In this document: positions 25,734 through 36,761 of the stretch, piece after piece
Position numbering within the stretch: the stretch's first letter is position 1
Layout: each line of letters begins with the position of its first letter
NCBI GenBank assembly: GCA_963930655.1
Contig: OZ005600.1
Coordinates: forward strand, 871,501 to 935,500
DNA from: Myrica gale
Lineage: Eukaryota; Streptophyta; Magnoliopsida; Fagales; Myricaceae
DNA: 64,000 nt
Direction: 5' to 3'
Notes under the pieces: model-generated
What the model saw: only the letters and a program-made list of their open reading frames with translations
Databases searched by the model: none
What the model was told of the DNA's origin: nothing
Program-made: the position numbers and the translations under genes

Positions 25734-25783
25734 CATGATATTTTAGCTCTGCACGTGTAATGGTGCAGAGCCAAAATATCATG
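25734..25783. other. Near-perfect 21 bp hairpin
   Basis: CATGATATTTTAGCTCTGCAC (25734-25754) pairs with GTGCAGAGCCAAAATATCATG (25763-25783) with a single T/C difference and an 8-base loop. It could be the tip of a fold-back element or a small-RNA-like stem. The pairing does not extend clearly beyond the 21 bases. Confidence 0.7.
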
Positions 25784-26196
25784 TGGCAGGTCCAAGTTTC
25801 AGCTATGATTCAACACATTCCATCTTATATTAGCATATCTAGACGATTATTACCATTGTTCTGCCAAACAATCAAAGCAGCAATGAACAACAAATCCCTC
25901 CTTAAAAAGAGACAATACAACATAGTCTCCTTATGTTGCTAAGCAAAAGATAATATCATGGTAGGGTTCTGCCACAATGCTAGCGACGAGAAATCAAATC
26001 TTTTTTAATCATTTCGAATGGTAAACTATAAGGAAAAAACAAAAAAGGGTTGGTCCCTACAGAGATGCAAAATGATATCTGCTCTGTCCCAATCTCAATT
26101 GATCATTATCAACATGCGAGTCAATCACCCAAGGGAACACCAGAAGATGAAATCATCACTTGACAAAGTAATAATGCCCCTTACCAGATTTTTTTA

Positions 26197-26592
26197 TCAG
26201 TTTTTGGCCTTAACGGAGTTGTTTTCCTTGATCCTTGCTCGGTTGTCCAGTTTAACAAAGCGTTTGAGATCTTCGTAAGGGAGAGCTTCAATTTTCTTCC
26301 TCCTCAATTCACTCAATGCTTGGCGTTTATCAAGTAAATGCCACAGCCAATCAGGGTATTCAGAATCAGGCAGGACCTTGGGATCTGCCCCATCCTTGAG
26401 GATATTGGCACCAACCACGCTTGTGGACTTGACTTCTTTGCTAAGAATTGATGTTTTTGGTGCATCACTGGCTGCGCTCCCTTTAGAACCCTTCTTTGCT
26501 TTACCACTAGAATATGTTTGTTGGCATACCACCCCTATTGCCTCCATGCCAATGGTAATGCTTCTAACAGATCTGACATGGTTCATTGCCAT
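26197..26592 (-). CDS. Mitochondrial large ribosomal subunit protein mL54 (MRPL37/L54 type)
   Basis: A 131-residue nuclear-encoded protein of the mitochondrial large ribosomal subunit. The N-terminus is basic and Ser/Thr-containing (MAMNHVRSVRSITIG), as expected for a mitochondrial presequence. The C-terminal half carries the mL54 family block: PDSEYPDWLWHLLDKR, then ALSELRRKKIEALPYED and LKRFVKLDNRARIKENN. The coding region is a single exon. An acceptor just upstream (exon edge near 26602) and a donor at about 28097 suggest a 5' leader intron of about 1.5 kb, which would place the promoter in the spacer shared with prohibitin. In Arabidopsis I recall two copies (At3g01740 and At5g14290), each in a neighbourhood resembling this one. 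Confidence 0.9.
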   Translation of the reverse strand: MAMNHVRSVRSITIGMEAIGVVCQQTYSSGKAKKGSKGSAASDAPKTSILSKEVKSTSVVGANILKDGADPKVLPDSEYPDWLWHLLDKRQALSELRRKKIEALPYEDLKRFVKLDNRARIKENNSVKAKN

Positions 26593-26602
26593 AGCCTTAT
26601 CC

Positions 26603-28097
26603 CTGCAACATCAATATCAATGAATACACGGAGGAATAAGCTCCAAACTAGAAAACTTGGGCACATACTCTTATACAGACCGTTTTACATGAACTGACTA
26701 CTATCCAAGTTCCTCACCTCCCACAAGAATGTATAATAGATTCTGGTCAACAAATTATATCCTCCTAAAGTTAACTTCAGAAAAAGTGCATTCGGTCATT
26801 GGACAAACAAACAACATTTGACCACTGAGTTACACATTTTATCTTACAGTGCTACAGCTAAATACTAGAAGGCGAGTGCTCCTCAATAAAGATATGCATA
26901 TGCACTAACAAATGAACATGGTAGAGAACTAACCGTTAAAATAGATAAGAACTATGTCATGTGGCACATTCAGCATATACCATTAACACAATCCCAAAGC
27001 TGTTGACATGCTTAAAGGATGGATAAGGAGGCCTAGTTATAAACAAGTATTAACAACATGACTTAATACTTATAAACTTGTGATTTCATCTTCCAAAAGA
27101 CCTATATTGGCACCAAAATCAGTATGACAGCAATGAAGTAATTGCAGGTAAGTCCTAACCTCAATCAGTTGATTCAAATCTCTTAAGGGATTTTTAAAAG
27201 ACTTTGTTCTCAAGCACAGGTAGCAACACAAAAAACACCTAAATTTAGTTAGAAGAAAGTTACACACTTTTGGGCATTAAACCAAGAACATGAAAAGCTT
27301 GTTAATGATGTTCTCACGTAGCTAGAACAGTAACCTTGATGATAGCAACAGTTATGGAATGGAACCGCAAGTAACCAAGCATCCCTTCCATTAATCTTTA
27401 GCAACTCAACTTTACAATCACCCAATCTCTTTTTTTTTTTTGATAAGCTACAGTCACCCAATCTCATAAAGCACTAAACCTCAATCCAAGATGCCCATTA
27501 CACAACTTCATACATATACTGATATATGGTATGAGCCAAACTATAAATTCACGGAAGTTACTTGCAATTAAGTCACCAAATGCTCTGAGTGTAGTATATA
27601 TAATACAAAAAGAATGTAGAATTCTAGTAGCACCATTTAGTTTCCGCATTCCAATAACTAACCTCTCATATAGGGAAATATAACGCAGAATCCATATCTA
27701 TCTTGTACTCCTACAAGACGAATTTAACGAAATAAGCTTCAAAAGCATCAAAGCTCATCCGCCAAATTGAATAATGCGAGCAAAAGTTCCCGACACACCC
27801 ACAACGTCTCGAACCACAAAATACTCTTCACAAATTAGACTAGAACGGAAACTCTCTCACATGCACAAGCAAAAGAGCCCAACGAAATGACGCAATATCT
27901 AAATAACTATTGTTTATCAGTAACCTACAAGTTATAGCAGCCACTAACCACCCCACTTTACCACTAGTGTGAAACCCAAAAGATTACTACCCTACAACTA
28001 TGGCAATGTTTCCAAATGATCACAGGTTTTGTCGCTGATATACATAGTTTTAAGCAAACAAGCCCCAAAAAAACTAAAGACAATTCAAGGGCGAATA
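26603..28097 (-). other. Probable leader intron of mL54
   Basis: Bounded by a GTATTC donor on the minus strand after CTGCAG (28097) and an acceptor ending at 26603 just before the coding exon. No coding sequence or repeat was recognised inside. The assignment rests on splice signals alone. Confidence 0.5.
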
Positions 28098-28227
28098 CCT
28101 GCAGGAGAAATTTGCTGATTCAATCTTTTCGCTCCTTTTATGATCAGAATAGGGTTTCCGAAAAGTTGGCGTTGTGTTGAAGAACTTTAGAGCAAAGAGT
28201 ACTAGGGCCTGTCATGGTTGATCCTTT

Positions 28228-28766
28228 TGGGCCCGAGATCAACAATGGTTGGGCCGAAATTCATTCATTTTTGGCCCGTATTCAATTTTCGCCCACATCT
28301 GGTCCAATCTCAGGCCCACAAGTAAACAAGGGCCCAACAAAATAATAACCAATATTTTGTGCTCGAGCAGACAATGTTTGGGCCCAAATAGATTTGTTGG
28401 TAAAACATTAATTGTGGCCCAATTAACCAGTCCTCGCTCTCGATGATTGAACCAGATGTGGGCGAAAATTTGTTGAATACTTGGACAGAATCCAATCCGG
28501 TACCGCTACCTGTATAATCCGGATATGGAACCCTTATGGCTCGGCCAATATATGGCCCACTATTATATATGGGCCGACAATTTCGGCTATCGTAAGATTG
28601 GGCCGAAGTGAATTTGCCGCAACATTATATGAGGCCCATGTATCCAGTCCTCTCTTCCATCTGGGCTTTATGCGGCCTAAATCCATCTCTTTCCAAGCAA
28701 ACCAGATCTGATAAACCCCCCCCCCCCCCAAAAAAAAACCTCTCAAAGCTTCCCCAAAAACCCTAA
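28228..28766. promoter_or_regulatory. Shared promoter region with site II cluster and telo-box
   Basis: At least ten exact TGGGCC/GGCCCA motifs lie between the two divergent mitochondrial genes: 28228, 28250, 28313, 28331, 28379-28386 (overlapping pair), 28416, 28554, 28570, 28599 and 28633. A telo-box (AAACCCTAA, 28758-28766) sits about 40 bases before the prohibitin ATG. In plants, site II elements bound by TCP factors are known to mark promoters of nuclear genes for mitochondrial proteins and ribosomal proteins, often together with a telo-box. Co-regulation of the two genes is inferred. Confidence 0.75.
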
Positions 28767-28804
28767 AATCTCCATTACTCCCTTGCACAGACACAACATT
28801 AGCT

Positions 28805-29641
28805 ATGGGTAGCCAAGCCGCCGTATCTTTCCTCACCAACATCGCACGCACCGCCTTGGGCCTCGGTGCAGCGGCCACTATGCTCAACTCATCACTCTAT
28901 ACTGTAGACGGTGGGCAACGCGCCGTCATCTTCGACCGGCTTCGCGGAATACTGGACGAGACCGTGGGTGAGGGTACCCATTTCCTGGTCCCATGGCTTC
29001 AGAAGCCCTTCATCTTCGACATCCGAACCAAGCCTCACACCTTCTCCTCCGTCTCGGGAACTAAGGACCTCCAGATGGTCAACCTGACCCTTCGAGTCCT
29101 CTCTCGCCCCGAGGTCACGAAATTGCCCGAGATCGTCCAGACCCTGGGGCTCGAGTACGACGAGAAGGTCCTCCCGTCGATAGGCAACGAAGTCCTTAAG
29201 GCCGTGGTGGCGCAGTTTAACGCCGACCAGCTCCTTACCGAGCGGCCTCAGGTGTCAGCCTTGGTCCGCAACGGCTTGACAGAGCGGGCGAGGAACTTTA
29301 ATATCGTGCTCGATGATGTGGCGATCACGCACCTGTCGTACGGTGCGGAGTTCTCGCGCGCCGTGGAGCAGAAGCAGGTTGCGCAGCAGGAGGCCGAGAG
29401 GTCCAAGTTCGTGGTGGCTAAGGCGGAGCAGGAGAGGCGGGCCGCGATTATTCGTGCTGAGGGGGAAAGTGAGGCGGCCAAGATGATCTCAGAGGCGACT
29501 TCCCAGGCTGGGATGGGTCTCATCGAGCTCAGGAAGATTGAGGCTATGAGAGAGAATGCCAGCACGCTCGCGAAGACGCCCAATGTGGCGTACCTCCCCG
29601 GCGGCCAGCAGATACTCATGGCACTCAATGCCTCGCGTTGA
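28805..29641 (+). CDS. PHB3: Prohibitin, PHB3/PHB4 type (inner mitochondrial membrane)
   Basis: Intronless 278-residue type-I prohibitin. Prohibitins form ring complexes in the inner mitochondrial membrane that support cristae, respiratory complexes and stress signalling. The sequence opens [20 protein letters not shown], a short N-terminal membrane anchor. It then has the SPFH/band-7 core ([59 protein letters not shown]) and a coiled coil ([20 protein letters not shown]). It ends [14 protein letters not shown]. Length and sequence match plant PHB3/PHB4 without gaps. Codon use is GC-rich relative to the flanks. PHB3 and PHB4 cannot be told apart here; the nearby G6PDH supports the At5g40770/At3g27280 lineage. 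Confidence 0.95.
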   Translation: MGSQAAVSFLTNIARTALGLGAAATMLNSSLYTVDGGQRAVIFDRLRGILDETVGEGTHFLVPWLQKPFIFDIRTKPHTFSSVSGTKDLQMVNLTLRVLSRPEVTKLPEIVQTLGLEYDEKVLPSIGNEVLKAVVAQFNADQLLTERPQVSALVRNGLTERARNFNIVLDDVAITHLSYGAEFSRAVEQKQVAQQEAERSKFVVAKAEQERRAAIIRAEGESEAAKMISEATSQAGMGLIELRKIEAMRENASTLAKTPNVAYLPGGQQILMALNASR

Positions 29642-32309
29642 GTTCGGTATAACTATGTTTTTCTGTTGCTAATGTAATTGCACCCAGATAAGTCAAGAGA
29701 TTTTTAGGATTTGGGTTTGTGTGCTTCTTACTCTGATGGTGCTTTTGATTTCTAATTTTTTTTTAGTGCATATATGCTTTTGATTATGAACTTTTTGACT
29801 TCGTATGTTTCCTTATAGTTTGCTTGTAGATATAGGAGTTCTGTTGTTTTTTATGTTCTAGCAACGACAGAAAGTACTGGTATAGGATTTTCTTGGTGGT
29901 TGCAATAATTCCAAATTCTAATGGAAGATATCTAATATACTATTAAGGGAAGTTGTAAATCAGTCGAGGATCCTATTTTGTTAGATCTTGTGTTACAGTT
30001 TATTGCTACGTTAGCTGCCTAGAAAGAATGGCTCCTTTAGCTCTTGTTTGAAAAGATATTGGGAGAAGTTTAACAGTTTTTGTACTGCAGATGGTTTTTT
30101 GAGGTTAAAATGGAATCCTTGTGTGATTATTGAAGTGAATAGAAGGCATTGATAGTTGTATTAGTCAGATTTTGTCTGGTTGTAATTTGCAAATTGCTAT
30201 GTATAAATTTTGTGTAAACTGTAATTGGGAAGGGAAGTAAGGACACCCTATTATCAAAGAAACTGACAAACTGAGGTTTGATGATTTAGAGAAGAACAGG
30301 ACATTATGATGAGTGATACGTGGAACTGTGGAACGCCTTTGTAATCGATAGCAAAATGACTTGCTTTCCTTTTTTAGCTCGACTAAATGAGCCACATTAT
30401 GTCTATGGAGATTTTGTATTTTCTTGTTGCAATAGCTGAATTTTGCTGTCCTGACGTGACATCCTAAAAGGAAGAATATCTGATCCAAGTGTCGGCAATC
30501 TTTGTTTTCTCTCTTTCTAAATCAGCCTTTTAGGAGTCCTTAGTACTAGTGGAGAAATGTTAATCTGCTAGTCTTTTATCTGCCTCAGATGATAAATTGA
30601 TTGATTCAGTCAGTAGGTGTTTAAAGTGTTTGCCATTCAATCTCATTTTCTCCTTTAAGAGGCTGAATGACATTGGTATGGAAATTGGCACTGGTTATGG
30701 TGTCATGAAACATGTAGATCACATAATATTTGATATGAATCGTTGATTGTTTGCAGGGTCACAGGACATGACATAAAAGCGTGAAAAAGGTCGTGGATTT
30801 GCACGATTGCTGGTTGATAGTCAATGAAATTTTTAGTTTCTGTATCTAAGACCATAAGATCTTTCTTTTGAGAATCATAAATTCTAATTTACTGGGGTTT
30901 GGGGCTTTAAGTCTGAGATGCATGGGTTTTTCCCCATCTTGTAGTCATCACCTTTTTACCGCATGTTATATCTTCAATGATAAGATCTGGCACTTGGCAT
31001 GTTATGCTGAATGGGCTTCTCTTTTCCAAAGTTGCTTTGATAATCAGCTAGTCATTTTCTGCCCCTTTATGACCCGTCATTAATCGCTTAGATTGCTATC
31101 GGTGCGAGAGTATTATTGAAATGACTGTCTTGTAGGCAAAACTTGTTCTTTATGCATTTTTACATGTATGCTTGCATATAACTCCTTGGCAATGTATGTA
31201 TGGTTGTGATGCTGCTCAATGCTCATAATGCGTATATTTCCTCCTGCACCTGGTAAAGGGATCGTCGATCTCGAGTTCAAGGGGAAGACTTTCCACCAGT
31301 AGATTATCTTTAAACGCATGTAGTTTGTAACAAAACAACAGAATGGGCCATTCATTTGCCAGAATGTGTATCAGCAGATATAAAGACCTTTACATTAGGA
31401 GCTACAATTGCTTTCCGTGCGTGAAAACAAAGAATGATCTGACTGTCTTACTCTAATTGGTGATATCGTTAGAAATGTTGTCCGATATATAAACAAAATC
31501 TGAAAATGTGGGTCAATAAAATTGTTACTTTTTTAATTTTTAAAAATGCTTTTGACAACGAGACATGCTTATCAATATGTGGCCTTGGACATAGTGGAAG
31601 TTTTCTATCAAAACATTATCCATAAGGAGTGACATTTGTCCAATAAAAACTTTCAAAATCCTAGCAGGTGTTGAGAATAATCTTAAATTACAAAACTATA
31701 GAATAGAATAGATTATATCTAACGTCCTAGACACATCAAAAGGTGTAGATTATCTACGTCTGAAAAATAGACTACGAAATATCTTCGATCGATATAATCA
31801 AAATTTGAATAATACTAAATTCAGCAAATGAATGTGTTTTGGATTGAGGGAAGTAAGGCCGTCTGTTTGTTAGATACTGCAATGATTTTTTGGAATTTTT
31901 GAGCAGTAGATTTAGTAATAATTTTGCTGAGATTAGCTTTGTTGCCGCCTGTTTTAGATGGCTCCAAGCAGACTAGCCGGATTGTAACATCATTCTAGCA
32001 AGTTATGGAACCATCATTGTGAATTTTATTGGTGCATAGATCGAAGAAAACATATTATCCCTAAAAAATATCCACTTCTTAAAGACATATAACAGCTACT
32101 ATGCACATACGCGTGGCCGAGCAACTCCAAAGACCACGGGTTATCATTTCATTCGCAAACCAGTCAGGTATAAAAAAAAACTGTGGATACATATAACTTG
32201 AGTAAACGCCAAAAAACAAATGAACTTTCTGCTGCTATAGATTAAAGGGGAACAAAAGAACACAATCAAAATTTTGATCCACAAGGATCACAAGCTGGAG
32301 CTAGCTTTC
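29642..32309. other. Spacer between the convergent PHB and NBP35 genes
   Basis: 2.7 kb between two genes that point at each other. It contains their 3' untranslated regions. No domain-bearing frame, RNA gene or clear repeat was recognised. Confidence 0.6.
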
Positions 32310-34566
32310 CTATGCACTGTCATCTACCAACATTCTTGAGAACCCATGAGTTTCAATCAATTTATCTATGATTCTCTTCAGTGCAGGAGCACTTGCCCCG
32401 CATTTTTGATCAATGAAGCAAGATCTACCTTCCTCGGCTGCCTTGCAAAGCTGAGGGTCCAAAGGTACTTTCCCAAGGAAAGGCACACCCATTTCCCTAC
32501 ACATTTTCTCTGCACCGCCAGCGCTACTATCAAATACTTCACTGGAAGCAATCAAATTTTGAAGTTCTGGTGCTTTGTCTTTCAGATACTCCCTAACCCA
32601 CTCTGTAACATCCCTATGTTCACCTGTTTCTGTCATCTTCATAAACTTGAAGTCTGTCAGTGGCTGGCACAAGCCACTCATGTTCTCAACCACCCCGAGA
32701 ATTGGAACTCCAACTTTCTTGCAGAAACTCACTTCTTTCCTTACATCAATCAGGGATACTTGTTGAGGAGTGGTGACTATAATTGCACCATCTATTCCAG
32801 TAGCCTCAAGCAGCTGGACAATTGAGATGTGCTCATCTGACGTCCCGGGAGGAGCATCAACAACCAAAATATCAACCTCGCCCCAGTACACATCCTTCAG
32901 GAATTGCTTTATGAGTCCATTCTTGCGTGGGCCCCTCCATATGACAGCTTCATCAGAGTTAGGAAGCATGAATCCGATCGACATAACCCCAAGGTTTGCC
33001 TCCACATAAACAGGAGACCAGCCGAGGTTGCTCTGGTGGACATCTTGACCTTCTAGGCCAATCATCTTTGGGATACTTGGGCCACAAATGTCAATGTCAA
33101 GAAGACCCACTTGGAACTCCATAGCTGCTAGAGCGAATGACAGTTGAGCAGAGAATGTGCTCTTGCCAACTCCCCCCTTCCCAGACAAAATCAGTATCTT
33201 ATGCTTAACGGTAGCCATTCTTTCTGCAATTGCAACCAAGTCTGCAGAAACGAACATAGGGACTATCAAGACAAATGCATACCATTGTTGTGACATCTAA
33301 TCTCAAAAAATAATCACGGTTAACACACTGCAAGTCCCACTCCTGAATTATGTGCTAGGCAGCAAACCCAGAGTAATACAAATAAAAACGTATATGCATT
33401 TCTGCTTATGTGCTAGGCAGCAAGCCCAGAGTAATACTCTTTTTAGACATTCATTGTTTCAATTACGAGATTTCTAACAAACACCAAACTTCACCTCTTC
33501 TATTTATCCACCAAAAAAAAAACTAAGAAGATGCCCAAACAGATATGCACACTCCTGAGAAAAATTAAAAATATATATTTTCCCTCACTATGATTGTATT
33601 AAGGGAACAATAACAAGATATCAACTTGCAATTGAGGGGGAAAATAAGATCAGAATTACAGATAGAACCTGAAAATCAATACAAGGCTCTGGAGTTGTGG
33701 ACTCCTAAGAGATCAAGGAATGTGCTTATAAACATCTTTAACTGACACATTCCTAATGTCTGCCTCTACTTTCTTATGATGCCGTGGCAATGCGTGAAAA
33801 TGACAAGTAACAACAATCGCTCTTATTCCATAGCACATCCAGAAATAACCACAAACTCAAAGTTTACTGTAGCAAGTAACAACAAGCTCGTGCCAACGAG
33901 CCTTTGGCTCAATGGTACCCCTTTTCCCTTTATGCAAGGGGTTCAATCCCCACCTGCCCAAGGAGAAAAAAAAAACTACCAAGAATCTATCTTAACACAC
34001 GTTCAAGACACATGGCCGTGGCCCTAAATCCACCACCTTAAGCTTGCGGGTAACTACATATTCACTAAAACTACGATTGAACTTAGTAGCATATGATAGT
34101 GGACTCTATATTGATTTTCGCAATTCTGGAAGGAATTGAAATTTCTTCGAAATGTGATTTCAGAAAATATGACCAAGGAAATCCAGACTTAATCGAATAA
34201 TTGGGTATATAAAACTCAAAATTAATACCCACAGACAAATATGTCACTTCACAGTCATTAAAACAAAAAAAGGAACTTTTAAGCAATAAGCGAGAGAGAA
34301 CCAGGGTCGGGGCCTATAGGAGCAGTAGCACAAACTTCTTGATTAGGACAACCTTGGCAAGCGTCAGATTTTCCTGCAGAATCTGATCGTGGACCGGGGC
34401 AATCTGAATATACATAGAAGAAAAACGAAAACGAAAAAGCAAAAGTTAAAAACTTTAGAGGTACCCAATAACCATAACCTAGTGGTCCTTACAGATTAGG
34501 GAGATGAATAACAGCGAGGAAAGGCTTACGGTCGTTGGCGTCTTCGGGAATTTCACCGTTCTCCAT
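32310..34566 (-). CDS. NBP35: Cytosolic Fe-S cluster assembly factor NBP35
   Basis: P-loop scaffold ATPase that assembles 4Fe-4S clusters for cytosolic and nuclear apoproteins. Exons on the minus strand: 34530-34566, 34302-34403, 32310-33241, giving 356 residues. The N-terminus has the four-cysteine cluster motif of NBP35 ([18 protein letters not shown], then [12 protein letters not shown]), with C-x13-C-x2-C-x5-C spacing. The deviant Walker A is [14 protein letters not shown] and the Walker B region is [25 protein letters not shown] follows, where the canonical CPXC is not seen in this frame and only one of the usual central cysteines is present. Plants lack CFD1, so NBP35 acts as a homodimer; plant family members are known to differ in the central motif. 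Intron 2 (33242-34301) carries a tRNA-like repeat. Confidence 0.94.
33895..33985 (+). repeat. tRNA-like, SINE-type fragment in an NBP35 intron
   Basis: An A-box-like TGGCTCAATGG (about 33906) and a B-box-like GGTTCAATCCC (about 33940) lie about 35 bases apart. A short A-rich run follows at about 33965. This is the head structure of tRNA-derived SINEs. It does not fold into a normal tRNA cloverleaf that I can see, so it is not called a tRNA gene. Confidence 0.5.
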
Positions 34567-36761
34567 GGTCGCCGCTTTGCACTCTGGTTCAAGCTAAAAC
34601 TAAAAGAGACCCAACAAAGCAAAAACAATTCACATTCGGGTCTCCGAGAGATGGTTTTGAGTGAGCGGTGAGTTTTACGCAGTAGTTGTTGACCCGAAAA
34701 CTTGCGTAAGTTTAACCGGGTTCAAGCAAACCGAACCTGTTAACCGTTTCAGCCCGAACAAATTTGTCTTATCTTTTATGCACCACATTCTAACTTTTTA
34801 CCCGACTTACAAAATTGGATATTGGTGCTGATAAAGAATATCCCATTATCAAATCATTTTCGCCTTGTTTCGAATTGAATTTGAGCTTGAGTTTTAGAAT
34901 TTAAAATTCAAATTGTTAGCTTTATATTCCAAATCTATATAACTGACTACTCCTCTATATTTTCAGACACGTGTTGAGTGCTTTGAATTTAATCTATTTT
35001 TAATGCTAAGATCATGAACCAATAAAGAGGATTAGTAAGAATATTTGACAAATTAATTAACTTAATAGACTATCATTCTTAAACTATGTTTTGTTTATAT
35101 CTCAAAACAGTTTTGTGTTTGTATTTTTTTGAAAATAACGTAAATTCTTTAAAATTGATGAAAAATGTGTTAAAAATTATTAGCATTGGTAAAAAATTAT
35201 TGAGATTAATAAAATGATATTAAAATTAATAAAAAAGTAATTTAAAAATGTATGCCAGCTGCTTAGCTCTTCTTCGGAAGATATTTTACAACTAAAGTCA
35301 CACCAGCCACGAGAAAAAGAGTGTAATCCGAAAGCTACACGTGTTACACATGTATTGGGTAGAACCTCATGTCGAATGGGATCTGGGACTTGGTTGATTG
35401 GAGATTCCCATCTGGATAAAGAAAAGACAAAAAAAAACAACTCCCAATGGGTTTAAGAATTTGCCTTTTCTTCTTAATTTTTATTTGAGTTACTTTTAAG
35501 ATGGGGGGCCAGGGCGACGGGGAAGACCGGAGACTCATGGGAGATAATCGAATGATTTCGAATCGATAATTTTTTATGTTACTTAATAAATATTTTCTAA
35601 TAATTTTGATATTTATGAATTTTTCCTCTTCTTTTTTGGTTTTTTGGAACAAGGATGGAGCGGCACGAAACTTCTTCTTATACCTCTCTAATCTTTCCAT
35701 TTACCAGGGATTCCAATTCAGGCCAAAAAACACTTAACAGAGTAAAACCATAACTATAAGGCTCGAGAATAAACAAGTGGGACCTCCAGAAACCCACTAG
35801 TTGAGTTTTTCTACCAACACCAACCAAAAGTATAATTCTTTTCATTAAACAAAGGACTTTGAATTAGATAGAGAGAGAGAGAGAAACCAACGGTGCAATT
35901 TGTGATGAAGACTCTGGATAGTAAGTTTATTGTTGGAAAACTACTCTTAAACCATCTACTGCCAAAACAATAGCAGTCAGAATTGAACCACAAAACCCAT
36001 TCTTCATGCTCAAAAATTCAAAATACACACCATAGAAGAGACTATATAGAATCACATCTGGTGAACCGCAAAAAGTTTTTCTTCTTTTTTCTTTTTTGCA
36101 GGGAAAATATTCCCAATAAATTGCATAACACTTATATGCCATTATGAGAATAAGGGAGAAAGGAGTAAGGTTACCTTACTTTAAGAATGAGAGGCTACTC
36201 CAAGGGAGAAAATGAAAGAACAATAGCCACATAACAAAAAGGAACATGCAACCATTCCCCATTTAGTCAAGTATAAAGTAGAAGATTAGCAAGACCAAAA
36301 AGTAGTAGAAATGCGAATATAGGTTATATGATAGTGCACAGCTGTGCACCCAACAGATCCTATGCAAAATAAAGATCAGTCAAGGTGAAAAAAACTGCCT
36401 ACTTAACTCAAGGTATCAGAATGTTGATGCACAAGAGAAGTACCGTGATACTTCCATCACTTTCTGCATACAATGTCCCTTTTGAGTTCCCTTCGTTCAT
36501 CCCTTTTATTTCTCTATTTTGGATTTCTTCTTATTCTTCTCCTCCTCCTCCTCAAACATCCTAAGCTAGCTTTCTATCAAAAGAGAGTCAATGGTACACT
36601 AACAACACAGTTAGAGCTCCCATAGTGGTAGCTCTCCTCTGCTTTCACAAGTTGCATATTCTTCACGGTAACAGGAGATTCTACATTTAGCCTCTGAGCA
36701 AGTGGCTTTCGCATTATACTCCAAAAACTACAGCCAGCGGCATAGTGCATGCTCTTCTGCA
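34567..36761. other. Spacer between NBP35 and the F-box gene
   Basis: AT-rich sequence containing the NBP35 promoter and leader next to 34567, and the 3' flank of the F-box gene next to 36761. A short GA run lies at about 35868-35884. No gene was recognised. Confidence 0.6.

Larger units (their letters stand above)
22620..26196. other. Spacer upstream of the ankyrin gene
   Basis: Likely holds the promoter and untranslated leader of the ankyrin gene (the first several hundred bases) and the 3' flank of mL54. It also contains homopolymer tracts (C near 23808, G near 24073), one copy of a dispersed AT-rich element (about 24845-25075) and a near-perfect hairpin at 25734-25783. No further gene was recognised. 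Confidence 0.6.

Noticed and set aside
29248..29628. 126-codon open frame antisense to prohibitin
   Set aside because: A by-product of GC-rich codon use in the prohibitin gene on the other strand.
33895..33970. Possible tRNA gene
   Set aside because: A and B boxes are present, but acceptor and anticodon stems do not pair; treated as a SINE-like fragment.
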